Below are positions 53,238-63,570 of a stretch of DNA of 64,000 bases, one piece after another. The notes below the pieces were generated by a model. That model ran no database searches, was not told where the DNA came from, and saw only the letters and a program-made list of their open reading frames with translations. This DNA comes from Cercophora sp. LCS_1 (taxonomy: Eukaryota > Ascomycota > Sordariomycetes > Sordariales > Lasiosphaeriaceae): the NCBI GenBank assembly GCA_036250225.1, contig JAPZLL010000028.1, forward strand, positions 1-64,000, written 5' to 3'. Both the position numbers and the translations under genes were made by a program. Positions within the stretch are counted from its first letter, which is position 1; each line of letters begins with the position of its first letter.

Positions 53238-53990
53238 ATTCGCGGCCTCGCCACGCTAATAGAACCCACCACATGAGGGGACTCCTGTGGCCTTCTAACT
53301 TATCCCCCTGTTAGCAGGATGTGGGTTTGGGACCTTCCGATCCCTGTCACTTCCTTTGAAATCACCTAGCCGGGAGGTCTTCGACTCGGGAAAGCTGGCT
53401 TTCATGGCACACGCTCCCTGCCTCGAAGCGCTAAGCCAACGCTATGTTCTACGGTTTCTCAACGCTTTTTGCTTGGTATATGCTTGTTCTTGAGAACTAA
53501 AAGGCTCTGATCGGGGAGCTAATGAGCCTCCATTACGACGATGAGCACGCCGGCCACTAGGGCGTGGAAAAAGCGTGTCCTAGGAGGACGCCTAAAGTAG
53601 GGCTCACTCATGCCCGTAGCGATATCCTGCTGCTAATCACAGGACCAGCTGAAACCCTCCAATTCCTCTTGACTTTCAGCTTTTGGGCACGTCTTCTCAA
53701 TTGGTTGGCCAACAGGGCGCCACAAGCTGCGAAGCTCACGCTGCAGCGAATCAGAAAAGTCCAGCCCGCTTTACCAAGAAGTCAACAGCAGCCGCGAAAC
53801 CGATGGGCGGCCGCCCCCCTGAACCGCCCCCAACTTCCTGTCAATGGCAGGGCTATGGGGGAAGGAGGGAGGGAAGAAGGAGGGGTTTAAAGCTCAAATT
53901 CCAGATCCCGCGTAGATGGCTCGGGCTCGGCGATCATCTCCTAACAGACTCCGAGCCGATTCGATGCCTCTTTTATTGAGACTTCGCGAT
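53238..53990. other. Intergenic region
   Basis: About 750 bases, no gene supported; short featureless open frames only. Confidence 0.45.
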
Positions 53991-54684
53991 ATGCTCCCTA
54001 CGCGCAAGCTCTCCAGCACAGCATCGTGTAAGGCGCACCCCAGCCGCTACGTGCAGGCCGTTTGTCCCTAATCCATCCACTTGTAGATCAGAAGAGCAGC
54101 CATGGACGACAGATTTCTAAGCGTTTTACCCATCCCATCCGCGCTAGCAGCGTCGACGGCATCCCCCCACTCGGGGAGGTTGGGTGTTCTTCGACAACTG
54201 ACACCGAGAGGAATTCCAATGCTGGAATCGAGACAGAAAGCTTTTGCATAGCGCGCGCAGCAACGAGAACAAGAAGAGACACCACCGACAACCACACATG
54301 CGTCCCTCGAGACGATCACAAAGGTCTCTGGCCCTTCATCCTCGCATGGTACCTCGTCCCACTACACCTAGCCGCATCGCTAGCGTTCACACTGGCCATG
54401 GTATGCCTCGTCGACGGGAGCACTTTCGGCATTGGACTCGAAAGTGCCGAATATTCGGATCTGATAGCGCCACCACGTCTCCAGCAGACGCATATGACGG
54501 CGCTCATCTCGATGTCACTCGTCTGCATCAGATTGCTCTTGAACGCATGGGCGACGATTTCAGCGTGGAGGGTGGCCTTCATCCTGCTCGAGACATCAGG
54601 GATGACCTTGCGGCAGCTTTGCTGGACGGTGTCGTTTGGGATCCCACTCTCACCTTTCAACTGGAAGAGGGGTACAGCCGACCC

Positions 54685-54752
<68 letters not shown>

Positions 54753-56194
54753 CTAGGCGCCCGGGTGAGAAAAAGATGAGTTGGAGGAGGAGGAGTAATT
54801 CGGCGACGGCGTGGGCCATGTTCGGCATCTGCGCCATTCTCCTCCCGAGCCAGGTTGCTGCACCCATCGCTTCAGGTTCCGTCTCGTGGATCCCAAACAC
54901 AATTTCCTCACCATCTCTCCAGCCGCTGCGAGGTGTCACAGTACCTGGGCCAGGATACCGCTGGGACTGGTACCAAACGTACCCAGCGGTCAGAAGAACG
55001 CTCGTGCTCCGGTCGGCAGCCTACGCTACCATGATTGCCGCCCAGATGAACAGTGCTGGACACCGCCTGGAAGGTGATGGCGGCGGCAAGGTGCCCGCAT
55101 GGCGAAGAGTACCATCAGCAGAGGGTCTATCCCGAAAGTCAACCGTCGACAACATCACCATCCCGTATTTTACGATACAGGGCTGGGAATGGATACAGAA
55201 CGTATCCCTCCTCCCCAATTCTATCCTCAACGCCGTCGTAGGCCAAGGCACACTAAACATCACGGGCGAGGACAACCCCCTGCAGGATCCGATCGAAGGC
55301 AACGCCGCGCTCCTCCAAACCGAACCATGGCGGCAAAGCACAAAGCCCGAAGACGGTCACTACCGCTACCCCTCCCCGCGGACCCTGGCAGCCGAGAACA
55401 TGTACCTCGCGGTCCTGGTCCAAAGAATACCCGGAGATAGCTGCCGTCCCAACTCGGACACCTTCGGCGACCTCGCTCCGCACCTTGTCCCGGATACGAA
55501 AAGCTGCTTCCTTAGCAATCCACACACCAACAACCACACCGACTGTTACATGTTTGCGAGCTTCTCCGCAACCGCGGGTTCCCAGATATGCAGACATTGC
55601 AGCGTGTCGTACCCATCCACCGTCGCCTCTACCGCCGCCGCCCAAACCCCCGACCTTGACCCAGATCCGCTCATTGCCGAAACCTTGGCCATGTTGCCGG
55701 AGGTCATGCACGCCGTTGCGACGATGAGCGTCACTTCATCTTCGCAGCGAGGGAAGCTGTCACAATGGACGCAGCAGCTGCTTCAACAAGCCTACTTTGC
55801 AACCTGGACCGAGATGAGCATTTACTTTGCGGACCCGCCGGATTTCGACGGCGACGTTCCGGCGTCGTTATCGTCTGGTACCACCGTTCCTATCGAGGTG
55901 GTACTAGCTAGCATTAACCGCGGGAGAATGTGGCTGTGGTTGGGACTGAATGTGTTGGCGACAGTTTCTGGCGTGCTGTTGCTGGCGTGCCAAATGGTGG
56001 GTTGCGAAGGGAAGGCCGCGGTTGACCCAGTGCTGGTGGCCGTGATGTTGGACTCGCGGGGGCTGCTTGATGGGGATGATACGGGGCTGTGTAATGCTTC
56101 GCGGCTGGTGGAGGCGGATGAGGAGCTGGGTATGCTGAGGCTGAGACGGGTGGGTGATGGTAAAGGAGGTCACTTTGCGTTGGATCGAGAATGA
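53991..56194 (+). CDS. Multi-pass membrane protein, unknown function, with poly-Thr tract
   Basis: Exons 53991-54027 and 54087-56194 (59-nt intron) encode 714 residues. The short first exon supplies the only upstream ATG in frame and the phase fits. After a polar N-terminus, hydrophobic segments occur at about residues 103-130 (FILAWYLVPLHLAASLAFTL), 160-185 and 255-275, and one near the C-terminus (LWLGLNVLATVSGVLLLACQ). The large region between the third and fourth segments has N-glycosylation-type sites (NIT, NVS, NHT) and paired Cys, so it is probably extracytoplasmic. The AAC microsatellite gives about 24 Thr in a row on the side opposite to that loop. The last 60 residues (DPVLVAVMLDSRGLLD) resemble the cytoplasmic tail of an uncharacterised Sordariomycete membrane family. 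No transporter or enzyme motif is visible. Confidence 0.72.
54685..54753 (+). repeat. (AAC)23 microsatellite inside coding sequence
   Basis: Twenty-three perfect AAC units, read in frame as ACA (Thr). Such perfect runs change length easily by slippage in steps of one Thr. Confidence 0.95.
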
Positions 56195-56573
56195 TTGGGG
56201 GGCCCCGTTTTCAGTCCCCCCGGCTTAAGTGCGGCTTGGCAGCAAATGAAGAGCGCAGCGCAGCTCCCGCGTCAACTGTGAGGCTACACTCCAACAGCCT
56301 CTTGCGAAACGAAAAATCAAATATTTCAGTAAAGTTATGTGATAAATCATTGGTCAGCTTTGGGTGGCGACTTCCCTAGCACAACTACGAGGCTAGTCAG
56401 TGGGAACACGATCCGGTCTGACTAGCACTGAAAGTCCTCTTTTGAGCCGAAAATTGCAGTGCAGAGAAAACCGGTGAAGCCAGTCTTGGCACCTGGCCGA
56501 ACCCCTGTTCCCTCTTGCCGAAAGAGGCCTGCCAGATCAAGCACCGGTGAAAAGGCGCCAGTCTTGTCCACGC
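56195..56573. other. Convergent intergenic spacer
   Basis: Shared 3' flank of the membrane-protein gene (+) and the acyltransferase gene (-). Nothing else recognised. Confidence 0.45.
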
Positions 56574-58202
56574 CTAACGTCGGAGATAAATCGGCGCAGC
56601 AGACCGATAAACGACACTGCTGCCCGGGCCGTACCTTCCCAGATAGCCGCCATACTGTGCCAGGCCGTCCACCCATGCAAACACGATCCGCTCGCACCTT
56701 CCCAAAAAGTCATCGACCTCCTCCCGCGTGTGCCAAGCCTCATTGAACGCAGCGCTCAAGCAGAGCTCTCCACGGAAACTCCCCAAGAACAACCCCAACC
56801 CCGTTCCCAGCTCCTCGCCCGTCACCCACGGGTTGTACGCGCTGATCCCCCCCCTCTCCGGCGATATTATCCTGTCCACGACGCCCATGCTTGACAGCGA
56901 AACCGACGGCTTCGGATTTGGCGGCGGTATCGGCAATGGCCCCTCGCTGTCTCCCGTCGGGAGCGGCACCTGTGGCGTTATCGAGGTCCAGATGGCGGGC
57001 GCCAGCGCATGATGATCTGCATCGTCGCGCACCGAGTGGTAGTAGTCGCGCATCCTGATCAGGATTCTAGTGAACTCTTCCAATTGGTTCGGCGACGGCG
57101 ACGCGGTCATCTCCACCGCCAGTTTTCCTCCAGACACCGAGTGGTACACTGCAGCGGCGTGTCGCGGCGTATGGAAGGGGAAACTACATCGTGGGCGCTC
57201 GTTTCGGAGGATGTAGTTTGTATATCGCACGACAACCGCGTCGCTCGTCGGATCGGATACCTCTGCGTGGACGTTCCGAATGGCCATCGCAATTGCGGCG
57301 TGAAAGGCGTGCGTCACTGTTGCACCAAAGGATTTGACCGCGTTCAGGAGTTGAGAGGCTCGTTCTGGCGATATCGTCCGCGCGACTCGCTGGTGTTTCC
57401 CCGGTACCAACGGCCCTTGGTGATATGGGATTCCAATGTCTAACACTCCGTCGGATGCCGTCGGTTCCTTGGCCTGCTGCATCTCGACCAGCCGCCGCTG
57501 TTGGTTCGGGGTCAGCGCCGGTGGCACATTGGCAGCCACCCGAAACGGCGGACTCAGTCGCGATGTTTCCGAGCTGTCGAGAGTCGGTGGGTTGTACTCT
57601 GGACCCTGGGCTACAGCTCTCAAAACCAGGGAGATCAAGTTGTCGAACAACTGAAGCGTCCCAATACCGTCGATGACATCGTGGGGTGACCGCAACACCA
57701 GGTCCCGGCGCACAACTCCTTCCTCGCCAAAACTTATACCCGATGGCGGCTTCACGACAAACAGCGTCGCCTCTTTCGGAGCAGGCGGGTCTGAGTTGGC
57801 CCATTCGGCGCCGGTCTGACCGTTGCATACCGTCTGGAAGGTGCGCTCTAACCACGCCTCCTGGGTTGCCTCGTCAGGGACCGTCTCGTACCTCTTTTGC
57901 CATCTTCCGAGATAGGGGTCGACATACACGCAGCTTGCGATCGTCGGGTTCTCATATCGCAGTCGCAACCAGGCCGCTCGCACGGACTCGTCGAAGTACG
58001 CGGCCGTTTCTGCCGGGCTTTCCGTGTCGTCTGTCGGGACCGTCAAGGTGATGTGGCCAGTGATCGCAAAGTGCATCCGCCCGCTGCCGGAATAGTGTCG
58101 AATGAGCGACGAATAAGCCTCCTCTGCTTCGTCAACATCCCGCTGCCATACGCCATGCACGACCTGGCGCCAGGTGAAGCCGTCGTACGGTTGGGTGTTC
58201 AT
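56574..58202 (-). CDS. Condensation/CAT-superfamily acyltransferase (Tri3-like)
   Basis: A 542-residue single-exon protein. The HxxxDG catalytic motif is present as SPHDVIDGIGT (His174, Asp178, Gly179), with the preceding LVLRSPHDVID strand typical of chloramphenicol-acetyltransferase-like folds. RVARTISPERASQLLNAVKS and VTHAFHAAIAMAIRN in the second half match the second subdomain of fungal acyltransferases related to trichothecene 15-O-acetyltransferase (Tri3). No ketosynthase, adenylation or carrier domain is present, so it is a free-standing acyl transferase. No signal peptide, so probably cytosolic. It is transcribed divergently from an MFS transporter with only 546 bases between the start codons, which suggests shared control and a two-gene metabolite-modification/export unit. 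The substrate cannot be told. Confidence 0.82.
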   Translation of the reverse strand: MNTQPYDGFTWRQVVHGVWQRDVDEAEEAYSSLIRHYSGSGRMHFAITGHITLTVPTDDTESPAETAAYFDESVRAAWLRLRYENPTIASCVYVDPYLGRWQKRYETVPDEATQEAWLERTFQTVCNGQTGAEWANSDPPAPKEATLFVVKPPSGISFGEEGVVRRDLVLRSPHDVIDGIGTLQLFDNLISLVLRAVAQGPEYNPPTLDSSETSRLSPPFRVAANVPPALTPNQQRRLVEMQQAKEPTASDGVLDIGIPYHQGPLVPGKHQRVARTISPERASQLLNAVKSFGATVTHAFHAAIAMAIRNVHAEVSDPTSDAVVVRYTNYILRNERPRCSFPFHTPRHAAAVYHSVSGGKLAVEMTASPSPNQLEEFTRILIRMRDYYHSVRDDADHHALAPAIWTSITPQVPLPTGDSEGPLPIPPPNPKPSVSLSSMGVVDRIISPERGGISAYNPWVTGEELGTGLGLFLGSFRGELCLSAAFNEAWHTREEVDDFLGRCERIVFAWVDGLAQYGGYLGRYGPGSSVVYRSAAPIYLRR

Positions 58203-58748
58203 CGTGTTCTCAAGTCAATTGAGAGGAGAGCAGAGGAACAGAGGACGAGGACCGAACCAAGATTGGGACATCGGAGGACAGCTCCGCGAAGGACCTCGTC
58301 CTCCATCCCTTTATTGTTTCTGGCACATGATGCCGCGCCTGGTCGCTTAATCCTCGGATTGCGACGCGTCTGCGAGTTCCCGGCTTGTCGTCATCCCGCC
58401 CGGCCGGTCGCACCCTCCGATTGGGTGCTGCCCTCTCGGTTCAGGCAAGCCCAGGGTAATCGCTCCACTTGAACCCACTCCGAGAACGACCGACTCCGAG
58501 GTTTAGCCATTTCGGCACGTCCAGGCGGCACCAAACCCCATCCCGGAGACACTATGGGGTACTGATCCACGGCATGTCCGGGACCTTGGTGTGGGTCCTT
58601 GAATGGAGACTTCCCCGGTGGACGCGACATGGGGACGCGATGGTGGAGGTCACCTACAAAATCACCACTGGAGGGATCAACTCGTCTGCGTTTCGACGAC
58701 TTGACAGAAATCTCAACATTTATTGGGCCTTATTCCTTGAACCGAAGC
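58203..58748. promoter_or_regulatory. Bidirectional promoter region (acyltransferase / MFS)
   Basis: The 546 bases between two divergent start codons. Several CGG and CCG triplets, the half-sites of fungal Zn2Cys6 regulators, are present (for example near 58400-58410 and 58505-58530). No single convincing palindromic site stands out and no TATA is obvious. Confidence 0.4.
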
Positions 58749-60254
58749 ATGGGTCACCGAAGCCGGGAAGATGTCGAGCTGGTCGATGTTGGGAGAGAGC
58801 CGGCTACGAGCCCGGTTGACCCGACGTTGATGCAGAGGCGGGCGCATGCAGCAGACGACTCGAAGGATCAGGACATGGGTCATGTCGAGATAGTTCCCAA
58901 CAACGATCGCAAGGAGCTTGTCAGACTCATCAGCGCTGGTTACTCTTTTTTTGTCGCCGGCGTCAACGATGGCAGTCTTGGCTCGCTCATCCCATACGTG
59001 GTCAGGTTGTATGGGATCAACACGGCGATCGTCTCAAGCTTGTACGTATTTTCTCACTGGGTGCTTTCGTCTCCGCTGACTCGTCTTAGATACGCTGCAG
59101 CATTTTCGGGATGGCTGTTGGCCGCCTTCTCCAACGCCCACCTCAGCCAGCGCCTTGATCTTGGCGCGATGCTCATGCTGGGAGCTTTCCTTCAGACTCT
59201 TGCCAACATTCTGCGAGCGTGGCCGACGCCTCCTTTTGTGCTTTATGTCTTCACCTTCCTCTTTGCCAGTCTGGGCCAGGCGTACCAAGACACGCATGCA
59301 AACACATTTGTCGCGTCACGAGGAGGTCATGCCCACCGCTGGCTGGGCTTCATCCATGCCATGTATATGGCCGGCGTCTTTGTCGCCCCTTTTGCGTCGG
59401 CATCAATCGCAGCTTCTTCCAAGTCCTCGCCGTGGTACCTCTTCTATACCGTGCCGCTCGCTTTGGGTGTCTTGAACATGGCGCTTGTGCTGGTAGCATT
59501 CCGGGATTCGATCAAGATGATTTCCAAGCCAGCTCAAGGAAGCGAAGAGGCTGGTGCTGGGAAGAGTGCCACCACTTTGGTCAAGGATGCGCTTAGTCGT
59601 CGCAGTGTGTGGCAGCTCAGCCTCTTCTTCTTTTTCTACCTCGGAGCGGTCCTCACTGCTGGAGGGTGGGTTGTGGAGTACCTGGTCACGGTCCGAAATG
59701 GCGATATCGATAAAATGGGCTATGTTTCGGCTGGCTTTGGGGGTGGATCATTATTGGGGAGGATCCTGCTTCCTGAGCCGACACATCGGTTTGGGGAGAG
59801 AAAAATGGTGTTTCTCTACTGCGTCTTGTGTCTTGGATTCCAGTTGGTGTTTTGGCTGTGAGTCTCTCTGTCCTACTTAATACGACGATACTAACTCCCC
59901 TAGTGTACCCAACATCATCGCAGCTTCTGTTGCAATCAGTCTCTTTGGTTTCTTCTCGGCACCCCTGTTCGCAACGGTCAGTTCTTCGCTAATCAACAGC
60001 GAGTGTTTTGCTGACATCCTCAGGGTCTTTCGGTCGGTACACGGATTCTGCCTCCAAGTATCAGCGCCACGGCCATCTCGTTTGTCTTTGTATTTGCCCA
60101 GACTGGCGGCTCACTGTTCCCCATCGTCACTGGCCTGCTAGGGTCTTATGTGGGAGTTGGAGTCCTCCAGCCGATGTTGGTCGCCTTGATCTCAGCCACG
60201 GGGATTAGTTGGCTCTTCGTACCCCAGCCAAAGGCCGAGGCGAATGTTGCCTAA
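58749..60254 (+). CDS. MFS transporter (Bsc6-like)
   Basis: Exons 58749-59041, 59090-59857, 59904-59976 and 60024-60254, with introns of 46-48 nt, encode 454 residues. After a polar N-terminal 60 residues the hydrophobic segments of a 12-TM major-facilitator protein can be followed: SAGYSFFVAGVNDGSLGSLI for TM1, GAFLQTLANILRAW, FVLYVFTFLFASLGQAYQD, GFIHAMYMAGVFVAPFAS, then, after a charged central loop (SKPAQGSEEAGAGKS), WQLSLFFFFYLGAVLTAGGW and GFGGGSLLGRILLPEPTHRFG (a conserved loop-8/9 motif). The layout resembles Bsc6 (bypass of stop codon 6)-type transporters, whose substrate is unsettled. The ATG at 58749 gives a plausible start; the frame is open further upstream, but that part lies in the intergenic promoter. 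It probably exports or imports the acyltransferase product or precursor (inference from gene pairing). Confidence 0.88.
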
Positions 60255-61005
60255 GATGGAACGCTTGATAGTGTGTCACCTGAGACGTTGGGAGACTAGT
60301 GTTCCTACGGGTCAATTATGCTGCGGCGTTGAAGCACAAAGCCAAGAGAACCACTGCTGTATGTTGACTAGCTGCAGCCGCAGTAACTCTTTTGCCAGTG
60401 AATCTGTCTTGGCTGTTCGACTTTCAGTGGCTGTTTGGCAGTCTTGGGTTACTACCAAGAGCACAGCCCGCCGTTGAACACGAATTCTATCCCGGCCCAC
60501 AATCCTGCCCCCGATACATACTGACAATACGACGCTGTTGTCAATGCAAAGTAGCCACAACGGCGCAACTCCAACGGCATTCGCGTGTCAATCACACATC
60601 CAGAATCACATATCTACTTCTTCAACCAACGATCGCCTCGCCTTGATCCTCATTACGTCCACATCGCCACAACCACCAGATACCTCCCTCAGTACCCACC
60701 AGTATCACCATTTGCAAAACGGCCAATGTCCCAACCAATCGAAATGACAACCTACCCCTCCTCCTCTTCCCGCCCTCCAACACCACCCAACCAACCCACG
60801 TCCGCCCAACGCAAACTTATCGACAAGAAACACGCGCCCGATGAGAACGAGGACCAAGAAGACGAAGAAGAAAACACCAGAGCCAAGAGGCGGCTGAGGA
60901 CTTAGCATGAGAGATCAAGAACCACAACCGAGTCAACACCCCATCCCAATAAACAAGTCCCCAAAAACAGAAACCCCAACTACTCCATACCTCCACCTCA
61001 CCCCC
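60255..61005. other. Intergenic region; possible tiny acidic/basic protein at about 60726-60905
   Basis: Mostly non-coding. A short frame starting at 60726 (MSQPIEMTTYPSSSSRPPTP, ending DEEENTRAKRRLRT) has biased but protein-like composition and could be a 59-residue protein. There is no homologue I recognise, so it is left as an unproved frame. Confidence 0.3.
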
Positions 61006-61564
61006 TCAAAACTCCCAAAACAAAACAGCCCCAATAACCGTCCAGCTCACCGCCCCTCCCGTGAATTGCGCTCCACTGCGAGGTAATGTGATCAGCATAG
61101 AACTTTCACCGCGACTCTCTTTTGCTCGGCAGACCGGCGCAAAGCACGATCCACCAGTTCACGCCCATGTCAGTGGAAACTTGAAAAACTTACAGCCCCG
61201 CCCCCATCTGTCTCCACACAACCAAACAATCCGCCGCACACAGTATCGTCCCCGCAAGAATCACCGTCCCCATCTCTTTCCACTTCCCTTGGTATGCAAA
61301 TGTCCAGAGTGCTGCGGCAACAGCGATGTCGCGTACGCCGAGGAGGGGAACTAAAAGGGAGACGGCGTAGGATTGGCCTTTGGCTTCTTCGAGTTGTGCG
61401 GTTGCGGAGGTGGAGGTGGATGTTGAAGAAGGGGAGGGTAGGCCGAGGAATTCGGAAGCCGCACGGTGCGGGAGGAGTACTTCGAAGAGGCCTAGGGCTG
61501 TGTAGCTTGCTGCTACGGAGAGGCCTAAAGTGCGCCAGGTGGAGGGTGTGAGGTAGAGGGGCAT
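61006..61564 (-). CDS. DUF4267-type small membrane protein
   Basis: Minus-strand exons 61564-61194 and 61075-61006 (118-nt intron, GTAAGT...CGCAG) encode 146 residues. Hydrophobic segments are at about 10-30 (WRTLGLSVAASYTALGLFEV), 66-90 (AVSLLVPLLGVRDIAVAAAL), 98-115 and, in the second exon, FTGGAVSWTVIGAVLFWEF. The LLGVRDIAVAA block is characteristic of DUF4267, a family of four-helix membrane proteins without known activity. Splicing restores the fourth helix, which is lost if the protein ends at the first TAA; that supports the model. Confidence 0.8.
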
Positions 61565-62008
61565 TGTGGGAATTGGGGAGTTGTGTGGATTGGCAGAGCG
61601 ATGTGGGTGGTGCGGTTAGAAGGGATGACGTCCAGGCAGAGATTTCGAGTCCGAGCCGGAGCCGGGTTCTGGCGGTTATGTTGGAGGGAGGTTGGTTGAT
61701 GGAACGTGGATCGCGATCCATGATTTGCTTGCAATGTGGCTTGCGGGGTAATTGTCGTGGTCAGCCTCTGGGCTAACGCGTGCCGCTGATTGAAAACCCC
61801 GCGACGGCGGCTCCGCAACTCAACACAAAGCATATTTTCGGCGCGAGTCAGCTTTCCCATGGTAGTATCGTGGCTATATATGTATTCCGCCTGTCGCTTT
61901 GGTTTGCGATATCTAAGATCAACCGTTCAGTCTTCAACCCCGCGTCTTGTTGGAAAAAAAAAAAAAATCGGCTTCCCCGCTCCTTCCCGGCGAATTTCGA
62001 TCGCAGCC
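61565..62008. promoter_or_regulatory. Divergent intergenic region between DUF4267 and kinase genes
   Basis: A TATATAT-like element at about 61875-61881 lies about 130 bases upstream of the kinase ATG. An A-run of 15 is at about 61954-61968. No gene seen. Confidence 0.4.
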
Positions 62009-63444
62009 ATGGGAGACTCTCCTCCGCCCACGCCGCCTGCCAGGGCCCCGGAAGATGACGAGTGGCGATTCGAGATGATCACCTCGCCATGCGAATGGAT
62101 CGAAGCTTACCGCCCGGGTGGTTACCATCCCGTCCATCTGGGTGACGTCTTCCACGATGGCCAGTACAAAGTCATCCGGAAACTCGGGGACGGCTCCTAC
62201 TCGACTGTTTGGCTAGCCCGTGATCTCAAGTGGGTTTTCTGAACCTTGAAACTTTGAAAGACAATGTGCCAACCCCACCTCAGGAAGGGCAAATATGTCG
62301 CCTTGAAGATTCTGGTCTCTGAGATCTCAGAGTTGACAGGAGAGCTGCAAATCTTGCGTCACATAGCCCAGGCCGCGCCAGAAGAAGCCAGCAAATACGT
62401 CGTGCAGCTGCTAGACGAGTTCAGACATCAAGGTCCAAACGGAACGCACATCTGTCTTGTGTTTGAGCCAATGGGTCCCAGCGTCAACAGTATGGTCGAG
62501 GAACTACCTCAGTTCAAGCCACGCATGTTTAGAATGAAAGTTCGGTATCCGCCTTGGATGGCGAAGAGTATCCTCAAACAGTCCCTACAAGCCCTCGACT
62601 TTCTTCACAAGAACAACGTCGCGCATGGGGATTTCCAACCAGGAAACATGCTCTTCGCCCTTGATGATATCGACTCGGAGCCAGAGGACATGCTACGACA
62701 AGAAGGGAACGAGGAATCCCAGTCAATCTCGCCACCAGTGCAGAGGCTAGACGGCAAGCCTGACCCATGGGCTCCCTTGTACCTTTGCATTGCGCAACCG
62801 TTAGCACCGTTCACACCTTACGTCCCGAGTTTCAAGGTCAAACTGTCCGATATGGGCGGAGGTGAGCGACTTTCTTTGATTCCCGGTGACGAGAATGGCC
62901 GTACTGATGATGCTTTTCCCCCGACGTAGCGTACCTCTTCTCTAACCCACCATCAAAGCCTCTCACTCCGCTTGGCCTTCGCGCCCCGGAGCTGGTTCTC
63001 AATGGGACCGTCAACAAAACACTGGACGTCTGGAGCTTTGGATGTCTTGTTTTTGAGCTCATCACCGGCCAGCCCCTATTCTGCGTCCCCGGAGACGAGT
63101 TTGAAGACGATGACCACCTCCTCATGCTCACGGCCCGCTTGGGCCCCCTTCCGGACGAGCTCTTCCAACAATGGAAGACATCGTCGCTGTACTTCACCCC
63201 CGAGAGACAGTTATACAATTGTGAGCTTGGCGGGGTCCCGGAAGGTCAAGAACCGTTGATGATTGAACAGACATCTATGGAGCGGTTGTTTGATAAGGCC
63301 GGCCCTGATGTAGACGAGGAAGAAGCGTCCAGAGTGAAGGCACTGATTCGGCGGATCTTGCAGTATGATCCAGCCAAGAGGCCTTCGACCGCTGAGATAC
63401 TGTGCGACCCCTGGTTTTCCGAGGATTCAAGTTCATCTTCGTAA
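62009..63444 (+). CDS. SRPK-like protein kinase
   Basis: Exons 62009-62229, 62284-62861 and 62930-63444 encode 437 residues. The EAYRPGGYHPVHLGDVFHDGQYKVIRKLGDGSYSTVWLA order (an SRPK-type N-lobe start with a Gly loop at 59-70) and the catalytic Lys in VALKIL (Lys82) identify the family. The catalytic loop is HGDFQPGN (188-195): the HRD Arg is Gly and the usual Lys is Gln192, while Asp190 and Asn195 remain. The metal-binding DFG is DMG (263-265) in SDMGGAYLF. SRPK enzymes normally phosphorylate Ser/Arg-rich splicing factors, but fungal genomes carry many divergent copies of unknown role, and this one may be of that kind. A long insert that splits classical SRPKs is not present. No signal peptide or membrane segment. 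The kinase fold is confident; activity and substrates are not. Confidence 0.9.
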
Positions 63445-63570
63445 TGAATCCGGGGTGCGGTGGGTATAACTGGAGATGCAAATGCTGAGGCTTTCTTAGG
63501 GTTGGGGGAGACAGAACTAGCTATTAGCTGACGGCAAAAGGATCAGACACGATCGAGGACCGGTTTCAGG

